A stretch of DNA of 64,000 nt from Canna indica (lineage: Eukaryota > Streptophyta > Magnoliopsida > Zingiberales > Cannaceae). How positions within the stretch are numbered: position 1 is the stretch's first letter; each line of letters begins with the position of its first letter. The notes under the pieces are model-generated. The model saw nothing but the letters and a program-made list of their open reading frames with translations, was not told where the DNA came from and made no database searches. Below are positions 1 to 11,812 of this stretch, piece by piece. The stretch spans positions 31,030,501 to 31,094,500 of the forward strand of contig CP136894.1 of assembly GCA_034359265.1 (NCBI GenBank). The letters run 5' to 3'. A program made the position numbers and the translations under genes.

Positions 1-2838
1 TGATTGGTAAAGAGCAGAAAGGCTTGTATATTCTCAAGCCATCAGCCTTAGATAATTTTTTTCCAAAAACTGCTTATAGTACTCAAAGCATGTCAACAAT
101 AATTCTGTTGTTCATTCTGATGTAAATTTTTTCGATACATGGCATGCTAGATTTAGGCATGCATCTTTTAATAAACTCAAACATTTGTTTCCTTCCTTGA
201 GCAATAAAAGACATTCATGTGATATTTGTGCTTATGCTAAACAAGCCAAATTGCCTTTTTCAGCAAGTGAATCTCATGCATCTAATATTTTTGAACTCAT
301 TCATGCTGATGTTTGGGGACCCTATAGGACTATTTCTAGATCTGGAATGAGGTATTTTTTGACCATAGTAGATGATCATTCTAGATGTACTTGGACCTAC
401 TTGATGGCATGTAAATCTGAAGCTTCCAATCACCTCAAATTCTTTATCTCAATGGTTCAGAATCAATTTTCAGCTACTATCAAGATCATAAGAAGTGATA
501 ATGGTCTTGAATTCTTTGCTAAAGAATTCACAAATCATCTTCTTAACCTAGGCATCATCCATCAAACTTCTTGTGTTGCCACTCCACAACAAAATGGTAT
601 TGTAGAAAGAAAACATAGGCACCTTTTAGAAGTAGCTATTGTAATTCGGTTCCAAGCCTCATTGCCTATTGAATTTTGGGGAGACTGTGTCCTAGCTGCC
701 ACTTATCTCATAAACAGGCTTCCTTCCTCAGTTTTAGGAAACAAAACCCCTTATGAGCTTTTGTATCACAAACAACCTGAATTAGAGCATTTAAAAACTA
801 TAGGGTGCTTATGTTATGCTTCTTTACCTTTTGTCAATGACAAATTTGAACCTAGAACCATCAAATCCATATTACTTGGGTACCCATCAAACCAGAAGGG
901 ATATGTTCTTTATGATCTCCAAACACTGCATGTTTTTCTGTCCACGAATGTTCGGTTCCATGAGAATGAATTCCCTTTTTCCAAATTAACACAACAGCCT
1001 CACAATAGCAGTGTCTTGCCTGCAATCATTGATAACATGAGAGATAATCCTTTAGACCATTTCTTCATTCCTATCAACACCCAGTTCACACCAATGATTC
1101 CATCAACTCAACCTTCTACCATCATTCCATCAACTCAACCTTCCACCATCAGTGATACAAACCAAGAACAACAACCTGATAGCATTCCTCATGTTCCTAG
1201 AAGATCTCAAAGGGAGATCAGACCACCACCATGGTTGAAAGATTATACATGCTATTCTGCTTCCATCAATCCAGAAGATGCGCCAGATTATGAGACTTAT
1301 CTAGCTAACATTGACCAAATTCTTGATGAACCTACATCATATGCCGAAGCTATAAATGATCCTAATTGGTGTCAAGCCATGAGTGATGAACTTGTAGCTT
1401 TAGAACAGAATGAGACCTGGAAAATCACTGACTTGCCACCTGATAAAACTCCAATAGGATGCAAGTGGGTGTATAAAAAGAAGTTAAGAGCAGATGGTTC
1501 CATTCAAAGATATAAAGCAAGGTTAGTGGCAAAAGGATACACTCAAAAAGAGGGGATAGATTTTCATGAAACTTTTTCACCTATTGCTAAAATGTCCACT
1601 GTCAGGATTCTTTTGACAGTAGCATCTGTAAGAGGCCGGAATTTGGAACAAATGGATGTGAACAATGCCTTTTTAAATGGTGAATTACTAGAAGAGGTAT
1701 ACATGCTCCCTCCACCAGGTTATTTTCGTCATGAAGAAGGAAGAACAAAGGTATACCGACTACAAAAATCATTGTATGGGCTCAAACAAGCAAGTAGGCA
1801 ATGGTTTGAAAAGCTTTCTACTGCTATTCTAGCTGATGGGTTCATTCAATCAAAATCATATTATTCTTTGTTTATAAGGAAATCAGAGGCTTCTATTCTA
1901 GTCATTTTGGTTTATGTTGATGACTTGATAATTGCTGGTGACAGTGTACATGAGATAAATGACTTTAAGAATTATCTTAGATCACAGTTTAAAATGAAGG
2001 ATCTCGACAAGCTGAAATATTTTTTGGGACTAGAAGTTGCCTACTCAAAAAGGGGTATTTTTCTCTCCCAACGAAAGTACACTCTTGACTTGTTAAGAGA
2101 AGTAGGATTGTTAGGAGCAAAACCTGCAAACGCTCCAATGGAACAACATTTGAAATTTGATAATGAAAAAGGAGAACTTTTGCAGGATCAGACACTATAC
2201 CAACGACTGATTGGTAAGTTGAATTATCTGACTATAACTAGGCCAGATATCACATTTTCTGTTCAAAACCTTTGTCAATTCATGCATTGCCCAAGGTCCA
2301 CACATTTAGCAGCTATTTACAGAATACTCAAATACCTGAAAGCAGCTCCAGGACAGGGGTGCTGTTTAATGCCAAAAGCAAACTGGAGTTGCAAGGCTAT
2401 TGTGACTCGGATTGGGCGAGTTGTCCTATGACGAGAAGGTCAACTTCAGGCTATTGTACCATGCTGGGGACATCTGCGCTGTCGTGGAAAACAAAGAAGC
2501 AACACACAGTGTCAAGATCATCAGCTGAAGCTGAGTATCGAGCCATGGCAGAATTGACTTGTGAATTGGTATGGTTGAGCAGAGTTCTTGATGATCTGGG
2601 GGTAGTTTTGAGCTTTCCGATCCGCATGTTTTGTGACAACCAAGCTGCTCTCTATATTGTAAGAGATAAGATCAAAGAAGGTCTCATTACAGCACATGTA
2701 CACTCAAAGGATCAAGCAGCAGATCTCTTCACAAAGTCTTTGAATAAGCATCAACACCACCATCTATCAGGCAAGCTTGGAGTTTTGAATCTTTTCCAAA
2801 ACTCCAGCTTGAGGGGGTGTGTTAAGAATAATGATTAG
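1..2838 (+). pseudogene. Ty1/copia pol remnant (integrase, RT, RNase H), frameshifted
   Basis: This is the 3' part of a Ty1/copia polyprotein that enters from the left window edge. In order: a GAG-pre-integrase tail (CDICAYAKQAKLPF, about 215-260); an integrase core with HADVWGPY (about 300), RSDNGLEF (about 490) and the ERKHR region (about 605); a copia reverse transcriptase with WVYKKK (about 1465) and the catalytic YVDDLIIAG (about 1915); and an RNase H with GYCDSDWASC (about 2393). The main reading frame (185-2431) breaks near 2355: one G seems to be missing from a G run, and RNase H continues in another frame (2272-2838). The element is therefore probably dead, although the break is a single base. 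The lineage within copia is not certain. Confidence 0.93.
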
Positions 2839-3031
2839 TATAACTAATCATGGTACTTACCTTCTTTCTTAAGTTACTAAGTGAAAAGTAATTACTGCCA
2901 GAGTTGTATATATACTGATGTGTATCATTTTTTTAATATACTTTTTGAACTTTCTCTGGCATTTTCCATTCTCTCTCTTACTCGTCTACTTTCTTCTTCC
3001 TGCACACCATTATGTCTGATAAATGAAACAA
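2820..3031 (+). mobile_element. 3' LTR of the copia element (right end approximate)
   Basis: A polypurine tract (TTGAGGGGG, about 2809-2817) lies directly before a TG-starting sequence, TGTTAAGAATAATG, as expected for a copia 3' LTR. A TATA-like TATATATA sits near 2908-2916. The right end is my estimate from a CA-ending string near 3031. The 5' LTR is outside the window, so the end cannot be confirmed by comparison. Confidence 0.6.
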
Positions 3032-3844
3032 CAACTCTCACTGAAAACTTCCATAACGACAATGATGACAAGCCATAAGATCTCAACTCCTTAAGCTCAT
3101 TTCATGGATTTATTTTCTTCATCAAGTTCCGTTGAGAAATACAACTAACAAAATAACAAGCCACAGCACATCAAATCTTCCTTTATTGTGTCTGAAAAGG
3201 TATATTGGGTCTTCCTCAGTTCCTCTATCTCTTTTTGTACCACTATCTAATAGTGATAGATGTTATTTAGCCAATGCCTATTAGGTGTACCTCAAATATG
3301 TCCATATCACCTTAACATTTTCCCTCCACCACATTGGAACTAATTTTTATTTTGCAGGTGTATCTGTGCGAATATTTCTAGTCTTTATTTTGTAGTTACC
3401 TTAGATATCTCAATTTCTTAACCTGAGTGAGAAGCATGTTTTATTTGTAGGCCACTGAGTACCTAATATTGTCAGCCATAAAGCTTAGCTGCATATACAA
3501 CTCTCGTTTAAAATTTTCCTCTTAATCAAAATGGCACATAATGGTAACAAAAATCTTCTAATTCTACTGCCCATTGTAGCCATTGGACTATAAAGCTGAG
3601 AAAGCGTAATGTGACATTCCACTGATGACAATACAAATTCTTCGTAGCAGAAAGAAATATTATGGAATAACATGAAACAATAACTGAGAAATCATGTCCA
3701 TGACTGCATCATGCTGGAATTAATGTAGAACATGGATATCAACCAACCAGTGGAGTACTATAATAAAATGATACATGTTTAAATGTGAACTGAGGTCAAA
3801 TATCACTGCATTTAATCCTCTAGAATCATTTACACTTATGTAAC
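3032..3844. other. AT-rich non-coding stretch, possibly GATA gene intron
   Basis: No coding signal is convincing on either strand. If the GATA gene continues to the left, this lies in its second intron, and the copia element is an intronic insertion. A 62-codon minus-strand frame at 3485-3673 resembles nothing I know. Confidence 0.4.
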
Positions 3845-4395
3845 TGTTAAGAAATTAGTGGGTCTAACTCACCCTAAAAGCTAGCTCATGAGGAGAGGAT
3901 TGCTCAAACTATTTAAAGGTTACTTTGGCCATATTTTTAACCAATGTGAGACTTTAACACACCTCCTTCACGCCCAAGATTGGACATCTGGAGCGTGGAG
4001 TTTTGCAAGATTGGACATCTGCGGGTGGCACAATATCAACCACACAATTGGCTCTGATACCATGTTAAGAAATTAGTGGGTCTAACTCACCCCGAAAATT
4101 AGCTCATGAGGAGAGGATTGCCCAAACTATTTAAAGGCTATGTTGGTCATATTTTTAACCAAAGTAGGACTTTAACACACCCCCCTCACGCCTAGGATTG
4201 GACATCTGGAGCGTGGAGTTTTGCAGGACTGAACATCTGCGGGTGACACAATATCAACCACACAATTGGCTCTGATACCATGTTAAGAAATTAGTGGGTC
4301 TAACTCACCCCAAAAGCTAGCTCATGAGGAGAGAATTGTCCAAACTATTTAAAGGCTACATTGGTTATATTTTTAACCAATGTGGGACTTTAACG
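3845..4395 (-). mobile_element. TRIM retrotransposon with three LTRs and two internal domains
   Basis: Three 115 bp LTRs lie at 3845-3959, 4063-4177 and 4281-4395, spaced exactly 218 bp apart. Each starts TGTTAAG; the first two end CTTTAACA, and the third has a final G instead of A. Two roughly 103 bp internal segments separate them, each ending CTCTGATACCA, which on the minus strand reads TGGTATCAGAG, the initiator-Met tRNA primer-binding site. The whole array is flanked by one 5 bp target-site duplication, GTAAC (3840-3844 and 4396-4400). It is too short to code for anything. The LTR sequence is of the TGTTAAAGTCCCACATTGG type common in plant TRIMs. Confidence 0.93.
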
Positions 4396-4515
4396 GTAAC
4401 TCTTTTTAACAAACAATGTGACAAAAATGTTAATAGACGGCAAAACATGCAATTTGCCATAGGTTATCATCAGATTTCTAATACATTCATAGAAAATAGT
4501 CAGATAATTCCTAAC

Positions 4516-6443
4516 CTGTCATAGTATCTGCATCAATAGAACCATGTGCATAACTATCAGAATGAGATATGGCTGATCTATAACTAGATCGGTGGCTTGT
4601 ATCCCTCTCAACAATCTTTTGAAAGTTCTGATCACAATAATTTTTTTTGTTTTTCTGCAGCCTCTGATCTTTGGGCTTGAAGGATATACCTTTGACACTC
4701 GAAGCTTTCGTCTGTTCTGAGTCAAAAGCTTCACGAACATGTAAGGGGGTGTAATTTGTAAGTGAACCTTTTGTTCTCCACCTTGAACCACATGCATTAC
4801 ATAATACTGGCTTGTCAGGTGGCCCATTCCGCCAAAGAGGAGTACCTGTAGTTGAATTAATAGGATTCAGCAACCAAGTAACAATCTAGAACCATATGGC
4901 CACTAAAGTGTATGCTAAGGGGATTAGAACACCTTTACCATGGAAAGGTGCACATTTCTTTTCAAACTATCGCACAAAAGAAAAAAAAATCACAACAATA
5001 AGCTAATAATTGAAAATAAAGATAACATAATCATTGAGCAACTTGGAGTTACAAAGAAATATATTAGTATAACCTCTGTATCAGAAATTTTAGATGTATG
5101 AATATTTGCAGCTCTAGGAAATCTGATGTTTCCATCTGGAGATCAAGATAAGGTCTAAACTTCTCAAAAGACAAAAGGTGACATGCATTATCACTGTTAT
5201 ACCTTGTTAGATTTGTATTCACATAATTCTAAAGAAAGCTTTATCAAGATCACTTCTTTTTAACATTTAATAAAGAGATACCAAGTAAGTTCAACTCTTA
5301 TCAATACCAAGTAAGTGCAACTCTTAGCATAAGATATCAATTTCAGATAATGGAAGATCCAATCCTGATATATCACACTATTCTTCCCTAATTATACAAC
5401 TTAAAAAACCTTTGCCTATTTGTGAATGGTCAAAAGCAGAAGTATTTCTGTACAGAAACAAGCAATCTAAACTACCACATGACCTTGGTCATAATAACTT
5501 GTTAATGTATAAATCTGATAGTACTCAAAAGTAACAGAATGGTGAGAAATGGCAGTGAAGAACACTGTAGCCAAGCTGCTTGGAGAAAATGAGATATGAA
5601 AACAAACATATTTGAAAATATAAGAAGAAAAAAAGTTCTTTGCATTTATCATCAATATCATATAAGAACAGGACTTAGAACCTGGTTTCTAGTCAAATTA
5701 ATGAAAATAAATTATGTAATGATCTTTCAAATGTTGTTTGGAGTTCTGGTGTTCTAAATTGGCTTTAGGAGTTAGGACTTAGAACTAAACTTAAATGATG
5801 CTAATCATAAAGATATTTGAATATATTTTTCTAAAGTAACTTGAATTTAAATATATTTTTCTAAAGTAAAGATATTTGAATATATTTTTTTCTGAAGTAA
5901 AGATATTTGAATATATTTTTTCTGAAGTAAAGATATTTGAATAAATGTACACATCATTCCTATAAGAAATTAGCATATGAGAATTAAGAATAACTATGAG
6001 TTCAGTTATCAATTTACAATGATAGCAAGCCATCAATTTAGAATTCTAACAATAGTCCGCAGCATGAGTTTGATTAGTAAATCATATTCTGAAAAATAGT
6101 ACACATCAAACTAAAAAATGAAGTAAATCATATCCAGTGATTCCAGAAGCATAATACAAAAAAAAAATCCCCTCAGAAAATGCACTGAACACCTTGAACA
6201 ACTAAATGCGTGGGCAAATACCACAAAACAGATATCTAATAAGAAGGGGCAGAAATAATGATAAAAAGAACTAGCTAGCAGTTTGGTGCCCTTCTCAAGA
6301 ACTGAGTTAATTCAAAGAAACTAAACCAGTTAGTTTTAATAAAAAGCAAAAAAACAAGTAAATAAAAAAACAAAGCAAAAAAACCTTATAAGTAAGAGCT
6401 CACTTGTAACTCCACAATGACGGCAAGGTCCAGTCTTTCCCAT
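4516..6443 (-). CDS. GATA zinc-finger transcription factor, GATA26/27-like (first two coding exons only)
   Basis: Exon 1 is 6443-6404 (40 bp: MGKTGPCRHCGVT plus one base) and exon 2 is 4845-4516 (330 bp), both with GT-AG borders. Joined, they give a CX2CX18CX2C GATA finger: CRHC at residues 7-10, then TPLWRNGPPDKPVLCNACGS, then RWRTKG and NYTPLH. The start MGK-GPC, the 18-residue loop and the intron inside the finger match Arabidopsis GATA26/27-type factors, which bind GATA DNA sites in the nucleus. Exon 2 continues with a Lys/Ser-rich stretch to the donor at 4515. The family usually runs to about 500 aa; I find no further exons to the left in this window. A copia element and a TRIM lie in the presumed next intron, so the gene is either cut by the window edge or truncated. 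Confidence 0.88.
4846..6403 (-). other. Intron 1 of the GATA-type gene
   Basis: AT-rich intron between the two halves of the zinc finger, with donor GT at 6403-6402 and acceptor AG at 4847-4846. Apart from the short tandem repeat at 5811-5945 I see nothing else in it. Confidence 0.75.
5811..5945. repeat. About 30 bp AT-rich tandem repeat
   Basis: Four to five imperfect copies of a unit like AAGATATTTGAATATA followed by a T-rich tail and CTGAAGT. It lies inside the GATA gene intron. Confidence 0.8.
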
Positions 6444-7207
6444 ATCTATCGCCCCATCCTCTAATCCCTTCTCAGTGCCCCAACAAAAACAAAAGAATAC
6501 AGCACAAAAACAAGCAAATAAAAATAGACAAATATCCTTATTGTGCTAAAGTTAGAAAAAAAAGATGCTTCCTGAGAGCCCTATAAAGAACAGGGTCTCA
6601 GGAAGCAGTGCACACTGCCTGTGCTATTTAATTGCCCTAAAAAGCAAAGACTTTTTGGGTTCTTCCACCCTAGCAAAGAAGGCTCTGAGAAAATGGAAGG
6701 GGCAAAGGGGAAAGAAACATGGAGGAGGAGACAAAAATAATGGAAGAATAACAAAGAGGAAAGAATTAACAGGGAATGGATTGGTAAGGAGGAATATGTG
6801 CATCCCAATGGAAGGGGAAGATGACTATTGGGGGAATCAAATTAATGGTGAAGGAAAAGGAGAGGAGGTAAATATGGGAAGCTTCCTTCTTTCTTCTCTT
6901 CCTTTTTTTTATTTCGGTACTTTTCAATGTTGGTTGAATTTTTATTATACCTTCTTGATTAACAATTAACAATAATTATTGCATGTCAAGAACTACTTAT
7001 TCTACCTTCTCTGATGAGTTTTATTAAAATTAACAATATAATTCATATTCTAAATTGTGAATCAACTAATCCAACTGGCAACTGCAGATTTATTTTTTTT
7101 AAAAAAATATTTAAATTATGTTGAATATGCAATCTTATTCAAATACTTATTTGATAAATAAAGTAATTATGTATTCAGTGGATTCTATAAAGAATTATGA
7201 ATATTTT
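6444..7207. other. 5' flank of the GATA gene
   Basis: Immediate upstream sequence of the GATA start codon; it should hold the 5' UTR and promoter. I cannot point to a convincing TATA box or other element. The plus-strand frame at 6565-6969 is purine-rich and looks like chance. Confidence 0.4.
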
Positions 7208-7435
7208 TGATATTTTAAGGGAAAAAAAGGAATCGGCTAGAATTCTTTTGGTAACCTAATGAAGTCAATAAAACTCAGTAAATAGCCAAGTCAATCAAGC
7301 TAATTTAATTTTTCATACTTCTTGATATTTTAAGAAGAAAAAAAAAGAATCGGCTAGAATTATTTTGGTAAATAACGAAGTCAACTAAAATTCAGTAAAT
7401 GGCTAAGTCAATCAAGTTAATTTAATTTTTGAGTG
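7208..7435. repeat. 115 bp tandem duplication
   Basis: Two imperfect copies start at 7208 and 7323, each beginning TGATATTTTAAG and containing GAATCGGCTAGAAT. No coding potential. Confidence 0.85.
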
Positions 7436-7815
7436 TTGCTATATCCTCCTAAAAATATATCTACTAATTTTTCTAACCACTCATAATGATATGAATTGTA
7501 ATTTCATCAACAATTATAGACATTTTATTACATGTAAGTATTAGAAGAATTATTATGCACATCAATTAGGAGAATTTAATATTTTTATTAATTTTTTGTA
7601 TTTTTAATTCGTGAATTAAAATATTGAAAATACTATGAACGAAATTATTACTATTTTTCATCTGCTCGGATTTGAAATATTTTTAAATTGTGAATTATAA
7701 TATATCTACTGTTTTATCGGTTCAATTTGGAATAAATTTTTTATATTTATTGTTTTAATTAGTTACTGTTGCTATTCAAATGTCATATATAATAAAAAAT
7801 ATTTTTGAAAAGCTA

Positions 7816-8270
7816 AAAGGGTTAAGGGTAATTTTTACCCTCAAAATATTAGAATTGGGGGTAAAATATCCTTAAACTTTATTTTTTTTTCAAATTTTAC
7901 CCTTAGACAAATGAAAATCGTTGAAAAATACATTTATTTTGGACGGAATACCCAGTTGACAAATGACACTAACGGCTTCAAATCACAAGTCAACACACGT
8001 AGGACGCAAGATGGAACTCTCTCTCTCCCAATCGGCAATAAATAATAAAAAGGATTAAGGGTGATTTTTGCCTTCGAACTATTGGAAATATGGTAAAAAT
8101 ACCCCTAAACTTTTTATTATTATTTTTACCCTTAGACAAACGGAACCGTTAAAAAATACCCTTATTTTGGACGGAATACTCAGTTGGCAAATGACACTAA
8201 TGGCATCCAATCACAAGATGACACGTAGGACGCCATATGACACTCTCTCACACAATCAGCAATAAATAAT
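7816..8270. repeat. 233 bp tandem duplication, MITE-like
   Basis: Two diverged copies start near 7816 and 8049. Each runs from AAGG(G/A)TTAAGGGT to CAATAAATAATAAAAA and shares TTTGGACGGAATAC and ACACGTAGGACG(C). This may be a tandemly duplicated non-autonomous DNA element. I could not define terminal repeats or a target duplication. Confidence 0.75.
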
Positions 8271-8449
8271 AAAAAAACGAAATTACATTTTCTAACGTGG
8301 CAATTTGTTTTTTAAAATATGCCCCTAATTTCTTTCTCCCCTAAACGAAAGTTCATAAAATTAACTCCTCCATAGCCCTAACATAGCTTATTGCTGAAAG
8401 TATGAGGTTTTATCACTATAGATTAGAGGCAATTTTTTGAAGTGCTTAA

Positions 8450-8605
8450 ATATATCAGATACTCCTTGGTTGATATTAGGAGATTTTAATTATGGAAGAG
8501 CTATCAGTTTTGGTAGTTCATTAAAGGCTTTAAAGGAGCTAAGGCTTGAATCTGGTCTCATTGACTTAAAGTTTGTGGGATGCAGATACACATGAAGTAA
8601 TGATA
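8450..8605 (+). pseudogene. LINE endonuclease C-terminal fragment
   Basis: A plus-strand frame reads PWLILGDFNYGR, then GLIDLKFVGCRYT, then an in-frame TGA where the family has Trp, then SN. This matches the C-terminal motifs of the apurinic-type endonuclease of plant L1 elements, GDFN and YTWSN. Most of the endonuclease is missing upstream, and the rest is cut by an insertion at about 8610. Confidence 0.75.
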
Positions 8606-8609
8606 GCTA

Positions 8610-8800
8610 ATGATACATCATCGATGCCACGTTAGCTTTTTAACGGGACAGTTAACCCAATTATGACGATGTGATATAATTGAATCGAATCAGGAGTTGA
8701 TGCCTGCATTTGAAACAAATGAAAAATCGTGATAGATTTGAAAAATTTCGGTAAAAGTCGTGATATATTCATTAATTTACCCTAAGATTAATCAAATGAT
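8610..8800. mobile_element. MULE-like MITE fragment inside the LINE
   Basis: The LINE frame stops at about 8605 and starts again near 8820. The intervening AT-rich sequence ends CATTAATTTACCCT, close to the CATTAATTTTCCC end of the full foldback MITE at 53749-54315. Only one end is recognisable, so this is a fragment and the call is tentative. Confidence 0.45.
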
Positions 8801-8824
8801 GACCGGAGGAAAATTCCTCATAGT

Positions 8825-9478
8825 ATGCATGATACACTATCAAATGACTTTACTGAAAAGGAAATCATGGAAGCTATAAGAAGTTTATGGAGAGGGAAAG
8901 CCCCGGGATCAAATGGTTTCAATTTGGAATTTTTCTTTAATTTTTGGAATATAATCAAGGACTCTTACATGGCTGACATTGATGTTTTCAGCAAGAAGGT
9001 TTTGCCTGAAACCTTGGGTGACACAAATTTGATTTTCATCCCAAAGATTGATAATCCAAGGGGGATAAATGATTTCAAGCCTATTGCATTTTGCAACATG
9101 GCTTACAAGATCCATTCTAAAGCCTTGGTTAACATAATCAAGCCATGGATTGCTTTAATAATCTCAAAGGAACAGTCAACTTTTGTAAAGAGCAGAATCT
9201 ACATGACAATATATATGTTCTATCTGAAGTGGTCAATATTATTAGCAAGTCTAAAAGGAAAAATCCATTCTTTATCATAAAATTAGACTTAGAGAAGGCC
9301 TTCGATAGAGTTGATTCGAATGCTTTAAAGGAATTTGCAAATGCATGAATTTCTCTGACAAAGTGATAGAATGGTTCATGGTTTGCCTCAATTATGCAAA
9401 TTTCAAATGTTGTGTAAATGGAGAGCAGTCAGATGGCTTTAAAGGCTTTAAAGGAGTGAGGCAGGATCCTAACCGAAC
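8825..9478 (+). pseudogene. LINE reverse transcriptase, N-terminal half
   Basis: The frame at 8825-9280 contains KAPGSNGFNLEFF, NLIFIPKIDNPRGINDFKPI and KIHSKALVN, the fingers of an L1-type RVT_1 domain. A frame change near 9180 leads into the next frame with IIKLDLEKAFDRVD, which holds the first catalytic Asp, ending by 9348. Coding-like sequence goes on to about 9475 with KGVRQDP-like text, where a hAT-like element interrupts it. Confidence 0.85.
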
Positions 9479-10010
9479 TGAACCCAAAAAAATCTTTTAA
9501 CCATTTACCGAACCGAAAAAATTCGGTTAATTCGGTTCGATTAATTTATCAAATTAACCAAAAAGATTAAAAAGATAACCAAAAAGATTTTTTAAAAAAT
9601 ACATTTGTTTAGACTCAAACCCACCCAACTCCAATTTTATACATCTAACCATCTTAGCTAAGTTTATTATCAATTTATTTCTAACTAACACATATTATAT
9701 ATACAGTCGAATATAAAATAAATAATATTACACACTAGGATTCAAACTTGGGCGGGCGGGAGGCTTAAAACTGTACTTAACCACCAAGGCAAATAGCAAT
9801 ATATGATATAATATATATATATATATATATATTCGGTTAATTTGGTATATTAATCGAACCGTCAGTTAATTTATCGAACCGAACCGAAAATCGAAATCCA
9901 AAATTTTCTTTAACCGAAAACCGAACCAAAATTAATTCGGTAAATTCGATTCAATTAAATCAGTTTCGGTTCGATTTCGATGAATCGGAGAATTTTGCTC
10001 ATCCCTATAA
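9479..10010. mobile_element. hAT-like non-autonomous element, left end degraded
   Basis: A block rich in CGGTTCGGTT and its complement separates two parts of the LINE reverse transcriptase. The right end reads TTTTGCTCATCCCTA; its reverse complement TAGGGATGAGCAAAA is a typical hAT-type terminus. The left end does not show the matching inverted repeat, so it may be truncated. It includes an (AT)n run at about 9812-9832. Confidence 0.55.
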
Positions 10011-10150
10011 GCAGACATGTAAATACTAAGAAGATAAAATGTTTCAAATACAAGGATGTATTTGTCAGCCATTTATTTTTTTCTCATGATATCATACTAG
10101 TCATCAAATGTCGCAAGACCTCTTGTTCTTCCATCAAGGAGATTCTTAAT
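10010..10150 (+). pseudogene. LINE reverse transcriptase, catalytic-box fragment
   Basis: The plus strand reads KCFKYKDVFVSHLFFSHDII then KCRKTSCSSIKEIL. This is the FADD region of plant L1 reverse transcriptases, but the catalytic pair is FSHD here. It is bounded by hAT-like elements on both sides. Confidence 0.7.
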
Positions 10151-10156
10151 CAGTAT

Positions 10157-10712
10157 TAGGGCTGAGCAAAACCCGATTCGACTAAAAAATACTCGAAAAA
10201 CCGACCCAAAAATTCATTTTGGGTCGGGTTATTCGGGTATATCGGGTCGGGTCGGGTATTGTTTTTAAAAAAATGTCTACTATTTCGGGTCGGGTCGGGT
10301 TCGGGTGAAACCCTGTTTAACCCGACCCGACCCGATTTTAAATATTATATATATTTATAGCATATATTTTTTGATAAAAGATAATGTTGGCTTTGTGGTT
10401 AGAGGGGTGAAAATAAAGTTTAGAAGGTCTTGAGGTCAAGTCCTACTTGAGTTATATTTTAATACAATGTTCATCTTTTTTATCACTATTTTCAAGATAA
10501 ATTTTATTTTTTTAATTTTTCTAAATCAAATTCGGGTTAATCGGGTCGGGGCCCGATTTTTTTGGGTTATTCGGGTCGGGCCCCGATTAAAAAATCGGGT
10601 CGAGTATAATTTTTTTGGAAATTTCGGATTAATACCCGATCGGGCCGGGTCGGATATTGACCCGATCGGGTCGGGTCAGGTATTGACCCAACCCGCCCGA
10701 TGCTCAGCCCTG
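10157..10712. mobile_element. hAT MITE, about 556 bp
   Basis: Terminal inverted repeats are TAGGGCTGAGCA on the left and TGCTCAGCCCTG on the right. The flanks are ATCAGTAT on the left and ACAGTAT on the right, an 8 bp hAT-style target duplication with one base lost. The interior is full of CGGGTCGGGT and its complement and would fold back. LINE coding sequence resumes on both sides. Confidence 0.8.
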
Positions 10713-11159
10713 ACAGTATGGGGTGATCACAAATGAAAGGATAAATTTTCAAAAATCAGAATTATACTTCCCCGGTGCATATCCCAATGAAGAAAAGAAG
10801 GCCTCGTGTGAGCTGATGGGGATAAGAGAGAGTAGTTTCCCTCTCAAATATCTGGGGGCCAACATTGTAAAAGGGAAGCCATCCATAAGTATACTAAGGT
10901 AGAGTTTTGGCAAGGCTGAAGAAAAGCTTGATTGTTGGACAAGTAAAAGTATTTCTCAAGCAGGTAAATCAGTTCTATTAAATTATGTCCTAAATTCCAT
11001 CCCCATACATACACTTGCTACTACTTGGATGAATGAAAAAGTAGTAAAATATTATGAAAAGTTAGCCAGGAACTACTTCAGGAAGAGCAGTAAAAAAGAG
11101 CATGGCTTTCACCTAGTCAAATGAGAAAAAGTTACTTTGAACAAAAGCAGTAGAGGTCT
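10713..11159 (+). pseudogene. LINE reverse transcriptase, thumb and downstream part
   Basis: The plus strand reads NERINFQKSELYFPGAYPNE, FPLKYLGANI, CWTSKSISQAGKSVLLNYVL and YYEKLARNYF, the usual region after the plant LINE catalytic box. In-frame stops occur at about 10900 and 11130. Coding sequence runs up to the CACTA target duplication TCT at 11157-11159. Confidence 0.82.
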
Positions 11160-11179
11160 CACTACTAGAAAAATGGGCA

Positions 11180-11515
11180 TCAGCAACGGCCGAGCCGTTG
11201 CAATAGAGCCGTGACAGAAAGTCGCGTTGCTGATGACTTAGCAACGGATCAGCAACGGCCGCTCGGGCCGTCGCTCAAAATATTATCAGCAACGGCCGCT
11301 CGGGCCGTCGCTAAAAATATTATCAGCAACGGTTTTGCCACAGACCCGGAGCCGTTGCTGATAACATTAATAGCAACGGCCGCTGAGTCCGTAGCAACAC
11401 CGTTAGTAAAACTCCGTCGCTAAGCCATTGCTGTAGGTCATCAGCAACGGCTTTCGATACACTTTTAGCAACGGCTTTCCCACGGACGCCCGTGGGAAAG
11501 CCGTTGCTGATGACG
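11180..11515. repeat. CACTA subterminal repeats, left end
   Basis: Many copies of AGCAACGGC and GCCGTTGCTGA in both orientations. The same motif recurs at the other end of the element. Confidence 0.88.
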
Positions 11516-11812
11516 TATACCTGCAAACAGAAAATTTGAAAATTTCAAATTTCCATTGATACATTGATACATTTATCTTATACATAACTCACACACCCAT
11601 ACCCTCATACACACATTCATTCACACATCACAAACACCTCATACACATTCATTCACACATCACAAACACACCAATATATACATCAAAATAATTATATTTA
11701 TATTGATAATTATCCACGATAGTATAAAAACAATTCAAATGCAAAATTGAAGTATCAATATCCAAACAAAATAAGTTAAACAAGTTCAATATCCAAACAA
11801 AAAATCTCACGA

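Noticed and set aside
4260..4281. tRNA-like string GGCTCTGATACCA
   Set aside because: It is the complement of an LTR-element primer-binding site inside the TRIM; no tRNA cloverleaf surrounds it.
6565..6969. 134-codon plus-strand frame upstream of the GATA gene
   Set aside because: Purine-rich composition, no homology, and the sequence lies in the GATA 5' flank.
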